The notes under the pieces were generated by a model. The model did no database searches. It saw only the letters and a list, made by a program, of their open reading frames with translations, and was not told the origin of the DNA. Source: an uncultured Subdoligranulum sp. (GTDB lineage: Bacteria > Bacillota_A > Clostridia > Oscillospirales > Ruminococcaceae). From it: DNA of 18,493 bases. Shown here piece by piece: positions 1 to 6,280 of this stretch. Positions within the stretch are counted from its first letter, which is position 1. The number at the start of each line of letters is the position of its first letter. The stretch is from contig NZ_CALADU010000062.1 of NCBI RefSeq assembly GCF_937890665.1, forward strand, positions 1 to 18,493. Direction: 5' to 3'. The translations under genes and the position numbers were made by a program.

Positions 1-363
1 GCGGTACATATCCGGCTCCACGATCCAGAGGTGGCCGTATGTCCCCAGGCGGAACAGTGTGCTGTAAACAGCGGAATAGAATACCTCGTCGCTGTCGCTT
101 TCCTGGATCATCTCCCGGTATGCCTGGAAGATGGCCGCCGACGGGTCCTCCGGGTTGTCCCGGTCTCGGACACCCATACAGAGATAGCTGTCCCCCAGCG
201 TCTGGACCAGGTAGTCGTAGTCCTCCAGCCGCTGTTCCTGGGTCAAGCCAAGCAAGTGGTCCATGGAGGGGACCTCAGATTCCGGCCCTCCCAGGGCACC
301 GCATCCCGCCAGCAGACAGGGCAGCACCGCTGCTGCCAGCAGCTTCTTCCAAGCGTGTTTCAT
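1..363 (-). CDS. Lipoprotein with S41-peptidase-type N-terminus (partial)
   Basis: The gene starts at ATG 361-363 on the minus strand behind a good AAAGGAG site and runs off the left edge, so only the first 121 residues are seen. The N-terminus is a lipoprotein signal peptide: two lysines (MKHAWKK), a hydrophobic stretch and the lipobox LLAGC, with Cys21 as the predicted lipidated residue. The export and membrane anchoring are therefore well supported. After the Cys comes a segment with EDYDYLVQTLGDSY and a helical stretch, which resembles the N-terminal helical region seen before the protease domain in many Firmicute S41 (C-terminal processing) peptidases. The catalytic Ser/Lys part would lie outside the window, so the peptidase assignment is inference from this region alone. 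It could instead be an unrelated lipoprotein. Confidence 0.75.
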   Translation of the reverse strand, partial: MKHAWKKLLAAAVLPCLLAGCGALGGPESEVPSMDHLLGLTQEQRLEDYDYLVQTLGDSYLCMGVRDRDNPEDPSAAIFQAYREMIQESDSDEVFYSAVYSTLFRLGTYGHLWIVEPDMYR

Positions 364-457
364 CGTGTGTCTCCTTTCAAATCGGCTGTCCCCAATATTA
401 CGGGAGTAAAGGGCCTCTTTCTTCACTCCAGCGGGGAACACCGGCAGGATAACACCA

Positions 458-502
458 ATTTCTTACAACTCTATGGAGAAATCTCTTACAGATTTCTTAC
501 AG
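458..502 (-). promoter_or_regulatory. Three 11-bp direct repeats upstream of the lipoprotein gene
   Basis: On the minus strand CTGTAAGAAAT (502-492) and CTGTAAGAGAT (491-481) are head to tail, and TTGTAAGAAAT (468-458) follows about two more helical turns downstream. Tandem 11-bp repeats in phase are the usual layout of OmpR/PhoB-family response-regulator sites. The repeats sit about 95-140 bp upstream of the lipoprotein start. The regulator is not identified, and the -10 element (perhaps TATCCT near 446-451) is weak. Confidence 0.45.
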
Positions 503-515
503 TTGCCGAAACGAC

Positions 516-550
516 AAAAAGGTCCGCGAGCTTTGGCTCGCGGACCTTTT
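516..550 (-). terminator. Bidirectional intrinsic terminator after the ferredoxin gene
   Basis: A perfect 11-bp stem GGTCCGCGAGC / GCTCGCGGACC (521-531, 536-546) with a 4-nt loop is flanked by AAAAA on the left and TTTT on the right. It therefore has a U-tract on either strand. It begins 17 nt after the ferredoxin stop. Confidence 0.9.
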
Positions 551-562
551 ATGTATCCTCGA

Positions 563-736
563 TTACTCCTCGGGGACGATGGCGCCGTTGGGGCAGGTGT
601 CGCTGCAGGAACCGCAGTCCAGGCAAGCGGCAGCATCGATGACATACTGGTCATCACCCTGGCTGATAGCACCGGCGGGGCAAGCGTCCGCGCAGGAGCC
701 ACAGCTCACGCAGGCAGATGTGATTTTGTAAGCCAT
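563..736 (-). CDS. 2[4Fe-4S] ferredoxin
   Basis: A 57-residue clostridial-type ferredoxin, a small cytoplasmic electron carrier. Two CxxCxxCxxxCP motifs are complete: Cys9, 12, 15, 19-Pro and Cys38, 41, 44, 48-Pro, each set binding one 4Fe-4S cluster after the usual exchange of the fourth cysteine. Size and spacing are exactly those of the family. I chose ATG 734-736 (MAYKIT), which has GGAGGTG 6 nt upstream; an in-frame start at 751 would begin upstream of that site. The gene is monocistronic, with an extended -10 promoter and a strong terminator. Its redox partners cannot be told from the window. Confidence 0.95.
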   Translation of the reverse strand: MAYKITSACVSCGSCADACPAGAISQGDDQYVIDAAACLDCGSCSDTCPNGAIVPEE

Positions 737-766
737 GGGAAGCACCTCCATCAGAATTGTACCCCT

Positions 767-794
767 ATTGTAGCATACAAATTAAAAAAAGCAA
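767..794 (-). promoter_or_regulatory. Probable ferredoxin promoter
   Basis: On the minus strand TTGCTT (794-789), 16 nt, then TACAAT (772-767) preceded by TGC, i.e. an extended -10. It lies about 30 bp upstream of the ferredoxin start. Confidence 0.5.
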
Positions 795-898
795 GTACCA
801 GCCGTTCAAATTCTATGGTTAAATTTTCGAAAAAATACGGGAAAGCGTCCAAAAATGACGTTTGTCAAGACTAACTGTTCATAAATTGTTTTCAAATA

Positions 899-915
899 GG
901 TCAAAGAAAGTCAAA
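899..915 (+). promoter_or_regulatory. CtsR operator, upstream box
   Basis: GGTCAAA-GAA-AGTCAAA matches the known CtsR heptad tandem repeat (GGTCAAA-NAN-GGTCAAA) with one change. It lies just upstream of the -35 element of the ctsR promoter. Confidence 0.85.
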
Positions 916-924
916 ATTCAGCTC

Positions 925-952
925 TTGACATTTTGCTCGGGCGTGTTATACT
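925..952 (+). promoter_or_regulatory. Sigma-A promoter of the ctsR-mcsA-clpC operon
   Basis: A consensus TTGACA (925-930), a 16-nt spacer and TATACT (947-952). The predicted start near 959 lies between two CtsR boxes, so repressor bound at either would block polymerase. Confidence 0.9.
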
Positions 953-967
953 AAACACAGAACAAAA

Positions 968-990
968 GGTTAAAGAAAGTCAAAGTCAAA
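968..990 (+). promoter_or_regulatory. CtsR operator, downstream box with an extra half-site
   Basis: GGTTAAA-GAA-AGTCAAA (968-984) is a second CtsR tandem repeat, followed directly by another GTCAAA (985-990). It overlaps the initially transcribed region and precedes the ctsR ribosome site. Confidence 0.8.
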
Positions 991-1026
991 GAGACAAGGC
1001 GTTCTTTGGAAAGGGAGGAATCATCC

Positions 1027-1479
1027 GTGGGGATTTCCGATTTGATTGCCAGCTTCCTGCAGGAGAGTTTGGAGGAGACGGACGGTGGTGTGCTGGAGGT
1101 CCAGCGCAATGACCTGGCCCAGCGCTTCAATTGCGTACCCAGCCAGATCAACTACGTGATGTCCACCCGCTTTTCCCCGGAGCGGGGTTATATCGTGGAG
1201 AGCCGCCGGGGCGGCAATGGCTACATCCGGATCACCCGGGTCCGGGTAGACCGCCAGACGCTGCTGATGCAGGTCATCAACACCCTGGGCAGCCAGGTGG
1301 ACCTGGCCTCCGCTCGGGCCATCCTGAACAATCTGGTCCAGGCCGGCGCCCTGGAGGAGAACGCAGGTCGGAGCATTCTGGCCGCCGTCGGCGACAAGGC
1401 CCTGGCCGCGGTCCCGCGGGAGAGCCGGGACACCGTCCGGGCGGACATCATGAAGCAGGTGCTGATCCTGCAGGTGTAG
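1027..1479 (+). CDS. ctsR: CtsR, class III heat-shock repressor
   Basis: A 150-residue cytoplasmic repressor of clp genes, the usual family length. The N-terminal winged helix is recognisable: RFNCVPSQINYVMSTRF (about 33-49) is the near-invariant recognition region, followed by GYIVESRRGGNGYIRI (54-69), the wing that also acts as thermosensor in Bacillus. That wing normally reads RGGGG; here it is RGGNG, with Asn64 replacing the third glycine. The C-terminal part is the dimerisation/effector domain. I chose GTG 1027 because AAAGGGAGG lies 8 nt upstream; an upstream TTG at 1006 would put the ribosome site inside the gene. It is first in the operon and probably autoregulated through the two flanking boxes. 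Confidence 0.95.
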   Translation: MGISDLIASFLQESLEETDGGVLEVQRNDLAQRFNCVPSQINYVMSTRFSPERGYIVESRRGGNGYIRITRVRVDRQTLLMQVINTLGSQVDLASARAILNNLVQAGALEENAGRSILAAVGDKALAAVPRESRDTVRADIMKQVLILQV

Positions 1480-1552
1480 CCGGGACCCGGGCAGCGGGGA
1501 AAAATGTTTCAATAAGCACGCACAGTTTCCAGATGATAGGAGGAATTGATTT

Positions 1553-2062
1553 ATGAAATGCGAAAATTGTGGTAAGAATGAAGTTACCTTTGTGTATCGG
1601 AGCAACGTGAACGGCCATGTGGAAGAGAAGCACCTGTGCAGCGACTGCGCGGAAAAGCTGGGCTATACCCAGCGGCTGGGTGCCCAGAGCCAGCGGATGA
1701 TGCAAAGCTTCTTCGGGAACAGCCTCTTTGGAAACGATTTCTTCGACGATTTCTTCTCTCCCATGCCCAGCCTGCTGGGGCGGAGAATGAAGATGCTGGA
1801 GGACCCCTTTGACGACTTCTTCGCCGAGATGCCGGCCCTGAGCGCCTCTCCTGTCCAGCAGCAGGAGGCAAAGCAGGAAAAGAAGGACGACCTGGTAGGC
1901 CAGGAGGACCAGAGCCGCTTTGCCTATCTGCGCCAGATGAACGCGCTGAAGCTGGAGATGAAGAAGGCTGTGCACCAGGAGAACTTTGAGCGGGCGGCGG
2001 AGCTGCGGGACCAGATCAGGTCTCTGGAGGCCGCTCACAGGGAGCAGAAGGAAAACAAGTAA
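1553..2062 (+). CDS. mcsA: McsA-like protein with UVR domain, lacking the second zinc finger
   Basis: 169 residues, AGGAGG ribosome site, 73 nt after ctsR. Residues 1-40 hold one zinc-binding unit, Cys3-x2-Cys6 and Cys29-x2-Cys32, as at the start of McsA. Residues about 128-160 form the C-terminal UVR (UvrB/UvrC) motif, a helical pair with NFERAAELRDQIRSLE, followed by a charged tail. In Bacillus, McsA has further CxxC pairs between these parts and activates the arginine kinase McsB. Here the middle (about 50-120) instead has a Phe/Asp-rich stretch (FFDDFF, DPFDDFF) and a Gln/Lys-rich linker without cysteines, and no mcsB follows. It is more likely a ClpC adaptor or cofactor than a kinase activator; that is inference. 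It lies 35 nt before clpC. Confidence 0.85.
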   Translation: MKCENCGKNEVTFVYRSNVNGHVEEKHLCSDCAEKLGYTQRLGAQSQRMMQSFFGNSLFGNDFFDDFFSPMPSLLGRRMKMLEDPFDDFFAEMPALSASPVQQQEAKQEKKDDLVGQEDQSRFAYLRQMNALKLEMKKAVHQENFERAAELRDQIRSLEAAHREQKENK

Positions 2063-2097
2063 ACGGGACTTTCCCATGGAAAGGAAGGTAAGACACT

Positions 2098-4557
2098 ATG
2101 AATGAGAACAAATTTTCGCCCAGGGCGGAGGAGGCCCTGCGGCTTTCCCAGGAGGCAGCCGGTGAGCTGGGCCACGGCTACGTGGGCACGGAGCACCTGC
2201 TGCTGGGCCTGATCCGGGAAGAGGAGGGCGTGGCCCACACCGTTCTGACGGAGGCGGGCCTCACCGATGACATGATCGTGGAGATCATCAAGAAGAGCGT
2301 GGGTGCCGGTCTGCCCGGCAGCAATCCCGCCCAGGGCCTCACCCCCCGCGCCAAGCGGGTGGTGGAGCTGGCCATGGAGGACTCCATGCGGGGCGGCTAC
2401 AACTACGTGGGCACGGAGCACCTGCTGGCGGGCATCCTGCGGGAAGGCAACAATATGGCCGTCCGCATCCTGCGCACCGCTGGCGTGGATGCCCGTCACC
2501 TGTACACAGCCCTGATGCAGAAGCTGGGTGAGATGCCCCGGAGTCAGGCCGCCGATCCCGGCCGCTCCGGCACCAGCCCCGCAAAGGAGGATAACGGCAA
2601 GAACAAGACCCTGAAGGAGTTCACCCGGGACCTGACCGCCGACGCTCGGGCCGGCAAGCTGGACCCGGTCATCGGCCGGGACGGGGAGATCCAGCGGGTG
2701 ATCCAGATTCTCTCCCGCCGCACCAAGAACAACCCCTGCCTGATCGGTGAGCCCGGTGTGGGCAAAACCGCCATCGCTGAGGGTCTGGCCCGGAAGATCG
2801 TTATGGGCGACGTACCCGACGAGATGCTGGACAAGCGCCTTTTGTCCCTGGACCTCAGCGGCATGGTGGCGGGCACCAAGTACCGGGGTGAGTTTGAGGA
2901 GCGGATTAAGAAGCTGCTGGAGGAGGTCAGGAAGTCCGGCAATGTGATCCTCTTCATCGACGAGCTCCATACCATCGTGGGCGCCGGCAGCGCCGAGGGC
3001 GCCGTGGACGCCGCCAACATCATCAAGCCGGCTCTAGGCCGGGGCGAGATCCAGGTGATCGGCGCCACCACCCTGAACGAGTACCGGAAGTATATCGAGA
3101 AGGACGCCGCCCTGGAGCGCCGGTTCCAGCCGGTGCAGGTGGGTGAGCCCAGCCAGGAGGCGTCTCTGGAGATCCTGAAGGGCCTGCGGGAGAAGTACGA
3201 GAAGCACCACAGCCTCCAGATCACCGACGAGGCCCTGGAGGCCGCCGTGAAGCTCTCCGCCCGGTATATCAACGACCGGTTCCTGCCGGACAAGGCCATC
3301 GACCTGATGGACGAGGCTGCCAGCCGGGTGCGGATGGAGACGGAGGAGATCTCCCCGGAGCTGAAGAGCCTGGAGGAGAAGATCGCCGCCCTGGCCAAGG
3401 ACAAGGAGGCTGCCATCGAGAAGCAGGACTATGAGACCGCCGCCAAGCTGCGGGACATTGAGAAGGACTACCAGGAGCAGGTGGAGATGGAGCGGGAGAA
3501 GCGCCGCAAGAACAACACCCAGCACCGCCCGGTGAACGCTGACGACATTGCCGCCGTGGTGGCCGGCTGGACCGGCATCCCCGTCACCCGTCTGACGGAG
3601 GATGAGGGCACCCGCCTGCTGCACATGGAGGACACCCTCCACGAGCGGGTAGTGGGTCAGGACGAAGCCGTAAAGGCCGTGGCCCGGGCCATCCGTCGGG
3701 GCCGTGTGGGTCTGAAGGATCCGAAGCGCCCCACCGGCGTGGGAAAGACGGAGCTGTGCAAGTCCCTGGCAGAGGCCATGTTCGGCGATGAGAACGCCAT
3801 GATCCGGATCGATATGTCCGAGTATATGGAGCGGCACACAGTGTCCCGTCTAATTGGCTCCCCGCCGGGCTATGTGGGCCACGAGGAGGGCGGTCAGCTG
3901 ACGGAGAAGGTACGGCGCAAGCCCTACTCCGTGGTACTGTTTGACGAGATCGAAAAGGCCCACGAGGATGTGTGGAACATCCTGCTGCAGCTTCTGGATG
4001 ACGGCCGGATCACCGACTCTCAGGGCAGGACGGTGGACTTCAAGAACACCGTCATCGTCATGACCAGCAACATCGGTGCCCGCAGCCTCACTGCCATGGG
4101 CAGCAAGCTGGGCTTTTCCGCCGAGGAGCGGGACTCCGATCCTGACGCTGAAAAGAAGTTCGAGACCGCCCGGGAGCAGGTGATGGCGGAGCTGCGTCAG
4201 ACCTTCCGCCCGGAGTTCCTAAACCGGATCGACGATATCATCGTATTCCGCCCCCTGACGGAGGAGGACATCCGGGAAGTGGCCCGGCGGATGCTGAAGA
4301 CCGTCTCCACCCGGATGGAGACCATGGGCATCCATCTGGATGCCAGCGACGAGGCTGTGGCAGAGCTGGCTAAGGAGGGCTTTGATCCCAAGTACGGGGC
4401 CCGTCCCCTGCGCCGGGCCATCCAGAGCAAGGTGGAAGACGCCGTGGCCGAGAAGATGCTGGACGGCACCCTCAAGGCCGGTGACTTACCGTGGAGAACA
4501 ATCGACTCTGCGTTTCCAAGTGAAGAGACCTGGTCAAGCCGTCCGGAGGCCCCATAG
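2098..4557 (+). CDS. clpC: ClpC, Hsp100 AAA+ unfoldase with a defective-looking second ATPase domain
   Basis: An 819-residue class I Clp/Hsp100 unfoldase that feeds proteins to ClpP. In order: two Clp N repeats (about 4-150); D1 with Walker A GEPGVGKT (217-224), Walker B LFIDE (285-289) and arginine finger LERRF; a UVR-type middle domain (about 420-465); D2 with Walker B VVLFDE (612-617) and the ClpP-docking tripeptide LGF (671-673). Two oddities stand out. Just before the D2 Walker A the family has a strand of the type IGSFLFLG; here KDPKRP runs straight into TGVGKT (542-551), so about 9 residues and the first Walker A glycine are missing. After Asp796 the usual C-terminal strand is replaced by an unrelated 23-residue tail, while frame-shifted LRFQVKRP is visible in the plus-two frame. 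D2 may not bind ATP. It is last in the heat-shock operon. Confidence 0.93.
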   Translation: MNENKFSPRAEEALRLSQEAAGELGHGYVGTEHLLLGLIREEEGVAHTVLTEAGLTDDMIVEIIKKSVGAGLPGSNPAQGLTPRAKRVVELAMEDSMRGGYNYVGTEHLLAGILREGNNMAVRILRTAGVDARHLYTALMQKLGEMPRSQAADPGRSGTSPAKEDNGKNKTLKEFTRDLTADARAGKLDPVIGRDGEIQRVIQILSRRTKNNPCLIGEPGVGKTAIAEGLARKIVMGDVPDEMLDKRLLSLDLSGMVAGTKYRGEFEERIKKLLEEVRKSGNVILFIDELHTIVGAGSAEGAVDAANIIKPALGRGEIQVIGATTLNEYRKYIEKDAALERRFQPVQVGEPSQEASLEILKGLREKYEKHHSLQITDEALEAAVKLSARYINDRFLPDKAIDLMDEAASRVRMETEEISPELKSLEEKIAALAKDKEAAIEKQDYETAAKLRDIEKDYQEQVEMEREKRRKNNTQHRPVNADDIAAVVAGWTGIPVTRLTEDEGTRLLHMEDTLHERVVGQDEAVKAVARAIRRGRVGLKDPKRPTGVGKTELCKSLAEAMFGDENAMIRIDMSEYMERHTVSRLIGSPPGYVGHEEGGQLTEKVRRKPYSVVLFDEIEKAHEDVWNILLQLLDDGRITDSQGRTVDFKNTVIVMTSNIGARSLTAMGSKLGFSAEERDSDPDAEKKFETAREQVMAELRQTFRPEFLNRIDDIIVFRPLTEEDIREVARRMLKTVSTRMETMGIHLDASDEAVAELAKEGFDPKYGARPLRRAIQSKVEDAVAEKMLDGTLKAGDLPWRTIDSAFPSEETWSSRPEAP

Positions 4558-4572
4558 CCTCCGGGCGGCCTT
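4539..4572 (+). terminator. clpC terminator overlapping the stop codon
   Basis: Stem CCGTCCGGAGGC (4539-4550) / GCCTCCGGGCGG (4557-4568), 12 bp with one G-T pair, then CCTTTCC. The tail is T-poor. The present clpC stop (4555-4557) lies in the loop and first stem base, which suggests the reading frame originally ended before the hairpin. Confidence 0.6.
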
Positions 4573-4601
4573 TCCGACATACCGGCCGGAAGCGAATAGA
4601 C

Positions 4602-4629
4602 TTGACTTTGGCGGAGAAACAGGTAAAAT
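4602..4629 (+). promoter_or_regulatory. Possible promoter ahead of the tRNA-Pro relics
   Basis: TTGACT (4602-4607), 16 nt, TAAAAT (4624-4629). An ATG with a weak AGAGAGG site follows at 4643, but the 41-codon frame looks non-coding, so this may have served the tRNA genes downstream. Confidence 0.35.
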
Positions 4630-4768
4630 AGAGAGGTATAAAATGAACCCATCGTGCTGCCCTCGATCCAGTAAAAGATGGTGCCAGAGTGCCAACGCAG
4701 CGGATCGCAGAGTATATTGCCGCACGTATGTGGGGAAGAACGCCCCCGGGCGGGAGAAATATCTATGA

Positions 4769-4840
4769 CCAAATGTAGCGTAGTTGGCAGCACGCGTGAT
4801 TTGGGAGCGTGAGGCTCGGGTTCGAGCCGAAGTCCTCGGA
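4769..4840 (+). pseudogene. Degenerate tRNA-Pro-like sequence (relic 1)
   Basis: Compared with the intact tRNA-Pro at 5224, this 72-nt stretch keeps the landmarks in order: TGTAGC, AGTTGG, the anticodon loop TTTGGGA (4800-4806) and GGTTCGAG of the T arm. The acceptor arm (CCAAATG against CCTCGGA) and the anticodon stem (CGTGA/GCGTG) no longer pair. It is not a working tRNA. It is probably an old attachment-site copy. Confidence 0.6.
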
Positions 4841-4897
4841 AAACCCGGAAAGCCTTGGGACACCTGGGCTGACAGCACTTTCACCCTCGCCGGTAAA

Positions 4898-4934
4898 TGG
4901 TCAAAAATCGGCGTTGACCACATGTTTGACCACA
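4898..4934 (+). repeat. Arm-type repeat set A (TTGACCACA)
   Basis: Direct repeats TTGACCACA at 4914-4922 and 4926-4934 (12-bp step), with an inverted TGGTCAA at 4898-4904. The pattern is like that of the TGACCCATAC sets of the present element but the sequence differs, so it probably served a different integrase. A tRNA-Pro 5' half begins 17 bp later. Confidence 0.5.
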
Positions 4935-4951
4935 ATTGGAAAACTTTATAA

Positions 4952-4990
4952 CCGGGTGTAGCGCAGTTGGTAGCGCGCTTGCTTTGGGAG
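4952..4990 (+). pseudogene. tRNA-Pro 5' half (relic 2)
   Basis: From acceptor CCGGGTG (4952-4958) to the anticodon loop TTTGGGA (4983-4989) this looks like a good tRNA-Pro. After the loop the stem (GGATA) no longer pairs and no TTCGA T loop follows. The core from GCGCAGTT to TTTGGGAG matches the host half at 5031-5060 in 29 of 30 bases, exactly 70 bp apart. Its acceptor sequence is identical to that of the element-borne tRNA at 5224. Confidence 0.65.
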
Positions 4991-5021
4991 GATACGCCCG
5001 GGCAGTCCCACAACTTCATAT

Positions 5022-5062
5022 CGGGGTGTTGCGCAGTTGGTAGCGCGCCTGCTTTGGGAGCA
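5022..5062 (+). pseudogene. Host tRNA-Pro(UGG), 5' half, split by the element
   Basis: Acceptor CGGGGTG (5022-5028), D stem GCGC/GCGC (5031-5034, 5043-5046), anticodon 5' stem CCTGC (5048-5052), loop TTTGGGA (5053-5059). Its missing partners are all found at 15485-15522: GCAGG pairs with CCTGC, CACTCCG pairs with CGGGGTG (one G-U). Together they make a 76-nt cloverleaf with CCA. After GCA (5060-5062) the sequence turns into element DNA. Confidence 0.85.
5053..5062 (+). repeat. attL core
   Basis: TTTGGGAGCA, identical to 15478-15487. Left of it is host tRNA 5' half; right of it is element DNA. Strand exchange must occur within these bases. Confidence 0.8.
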
Positions 5063-5125
5063 CGGAGTAAGCAACCGTTTCGTTTTTTATTTCTTTGAAT
5101 AAATCACATTTTTCTATTTTACCTC

Positions 5126-5153
5126 TTGAAAAAGTTGAAAATGAGGTTAAAAT
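5126..5153 (+). promoter_or_regulatory. Promoter of the element-borne tRNA-Pro
   Basis: TTGAAA (5126-5131), 16-nt spacer, TAAAAT (5148-5153). Transcription would start near 5160, run through the arm repeats and reach the tRNA at 5224. Because the promoter lies inside the element, the tRNA can be expressed wherever the element integrates. Confidence 0.55.
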
Positions 5154-5154
5154 A

Positions 5155-5205
5155 GTATGGGTCACAATATGGGTCAAACGGCCCTGACCCATACCTGACC
5201 CATAC
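5155..5205. repeat. Arm-type repeat set B (left end of the element)
   Basis: GTATGGGTCA (5155-5164) and TATGGGTCA (5168-5176) are followed by inverted copies TGACCCATAC at 5185-5194 and 5196-5205. The same TGACCCATAC occurs twice at the right end (15343-15364). They lie 93-143 bp from the crossover core, typical for sites bound by the N-terminal arm-binding domain of Tn916/lambda-class integrases. Confidence 0.65.
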
Positions 5206-5223
5206 GAGAACAAAATCAAATAT

Positions 5224-5299
5224 CCGGGTGTAGCTCAGTTGGTAGAGCGCGTGGTTTGGGACCACGAGGCCGCTGGTTCGAGACCAGTCACTCGGACCA
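5224..5299 (+). tRNA. tRNA-Pro(UGG), carried by the element
   Basis: A complete 76-nt cloverleaf. Acceptor CCGGGTG (5224-5230) pairs with CACTCGG (5289-5295, one G-U), D stem GCTC/GAGC, anticodon stem CGTGG/CCACG (5250-5254, 5262-5266), loop TTTGGGA with anticodon TGG at 5257-5259, T loop TTCGAGA and encoded CCA (5297-5299). It differs at many positions from the split host gene, so it is not a copy made on integration. It has its own promoter and terminator. UGG with wobble can read all proline codons, so it can replace the host gene. Confidence 0.95.
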
Positions 5300-5302
5300 A
5301 AA

Positions 5303-5338
5303 GGCAGTAGATTTTTCAATAAAATCTACTGCCTTTTT
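5303..5338 (+). terminator. Terminator of the element-borne tRNA-Pro
   Basis: A perfect 13-bp stem GGCAGTAGATTTT (5303-5315) / AAAATCTACTGCC (5321-5333), loop of 5, then TTTTT. It starts 3 nt after the CCA end. Confidence 0.9.
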
Positions 5339-5380
5339 CTGTATATTACCACCTGCATAAGTCTCCAAGTGCTGGTTAAA

Positions 5381-5409
5381 TTGACAATTTATATAGGGTT
5401 TGATATACT
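5381..5409 (+). promoter_or_regulatory. Promoter of the CoiA-like gene pair
   Basis: TTGACA (5381-5386), 17-nt spacer, TATACT (5404-5409): close to consensus. It lies 53 bp before the start codon, giving the pair its own expression independent of the element backbone, which is on the other strand. Confidence 0.8.
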
Positions 5410-5462
5410 ATAAATACAAACAGACTACAACATGTTTGACTGTGTTTTTGGATGGATGATAT

Positions 5463-6254
5463 ATGTTCACGGCTCTGACAGAGAATAACAAGAGGATTTC
5501 AATAGACGAAGCTATCCCCGGTGAAAGTTACCTTTGCCCCGTATGCAGTAGTCCTGTTGTGGTGAAGGCCGCAAGTTCGGTGAACATCCGCACACATTTC
5601 GCCCACAAGAAAAACACTCCTTGCCTTGATAACTGGAAACATGATATGAGCGATTGGCATTTTGACTGGCAGTCAAAGTTCCCTCTCCATAATAGAGAAG
5701 TCATCGTCGAAAAAGATGGTATCATTCACAGGGCAGACATTCTAATCAACGGCACGGTCATTGAATTTCAACATAGTCCCATAAGCAGTGGAGAATTTGA
5801 GGATCGAAACAGCTTTTATAAAAACTGCGGGCATCAAGTTGTCTGGCTTTTTGATGCAACTGACAAAATGAAAGTTGATGATTGCTTTGAATTGGTGTGG
5901 AAACGAAGGACCACACTATTTTCCAATATAAGGACCCCAATAGATGGTCTTTTTATACAGAATTATTTGCCAGAAAAGAAAAATCTCCTTTGTATTGCGG
6001 CACCAGACCCTAAAGAAGTCCGTTGCCATACAACGGTTTTACCCATAATGCCCGAGAATTTTTTGAAGGAATTTGGTGCCATACAAGATGATGACATTCT
6101 TTCAATCCAAGCCATTTTTGAAGAAACGAAAAAATCAGTTCTTGAAAGAGAACGCGAGCTAAGGAAGGCAGCGGAAAGTCAACGCATAGCAGTGTCTAAT
6201 GCAGTATTTAACCACTTATCTGGTATTCGAAATAGACATCCCAGGAGATTTTAA
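5463..6254 (+). CDS. CoiA-like nuclease-family protein
   Basis: 263 residues. The N-terminus has the CoiA-family signature: Cys25-x2-Cys28, then His45-x2-His48 (THFAHKK), a likely zinc site. Then comes a compact PD-(D/E)xK-like core: HFDWQ (66-70), HRADI with Asp92, IEFQHS with Glu101-x-Gln103, and YKNCGHQVVWLFD. The last 60 residues are a charged helix with EREREL, possibly a coiled coil. CoiA itself is a competence protein acting on incoming DNA; relatives on mobile elements are of unclear role. The DNA-cleaving activity is inferred from fold motifs. The region is more AT-rich than the element backbone, and codon use differs, so the pair was probably acquired separately. The ribosome site (GGATGG) is weak. 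It is followed after 26 nt by the zinc-ribbon gene. Confidence 0.8.
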   Translation: MFTALTENNKRISIDEAIPGESYLCPVCSSPVVVKAASSVNIRTHFAHKKNTPCLDNWKHDMSDWHFDWQSKFPLHNREVIVEKDGIIHRADILINGTVIEFQHSPISSGEFEDRNSFYKNCGHQVVWLFDATDKMKVDDCFELVWKRRTTLFSNIRTPIDGLFIQNYLPEKKNLLCIAAPDPKEVRCHTTVLPIMPENFLKEFGAIQDDDILSIQAIFEETKKSVLERERELRKAAESQRIAVSNAVFNHLSGIRNRHPRRF

Positions 6255-6280
6255 CTATTTTTTTCATTGAGGAGGTTTAT

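Noticed and set aside
31..642. Long plus-strand frame opposite the lipoprotein gene
   Set aside because: The minus strand carries a lipoprotein with signal peptide, lipobox and ribosome site; the plus frame has low-complexity content and crosses the ferredoxin terminator.
2035..3837. Long minus-strand frames under clpC
   Set aside because: Mirror frames of a GC-rich gene; clpC on the plus strand has all family motifs.
4340..4768. Plus-strand frame running from the end of clpC
   Set aside because: Not a separate gene; it only contains the shifted remains of the ClpC C-terminus and then non-coding DNA.
4643..4768. Short frame behind a weak AGAGAGG site, at the place where radA often follows clpC
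   Set aside because: The translation is rich in Arg, Cys and Ser and has no RadA zinc finger or other motif.
5016..5319. Minus-strand frames across the tRNA and arm repeats
   Set aside because: They translate the tRNA and repeat DNA; no ribosome sites.
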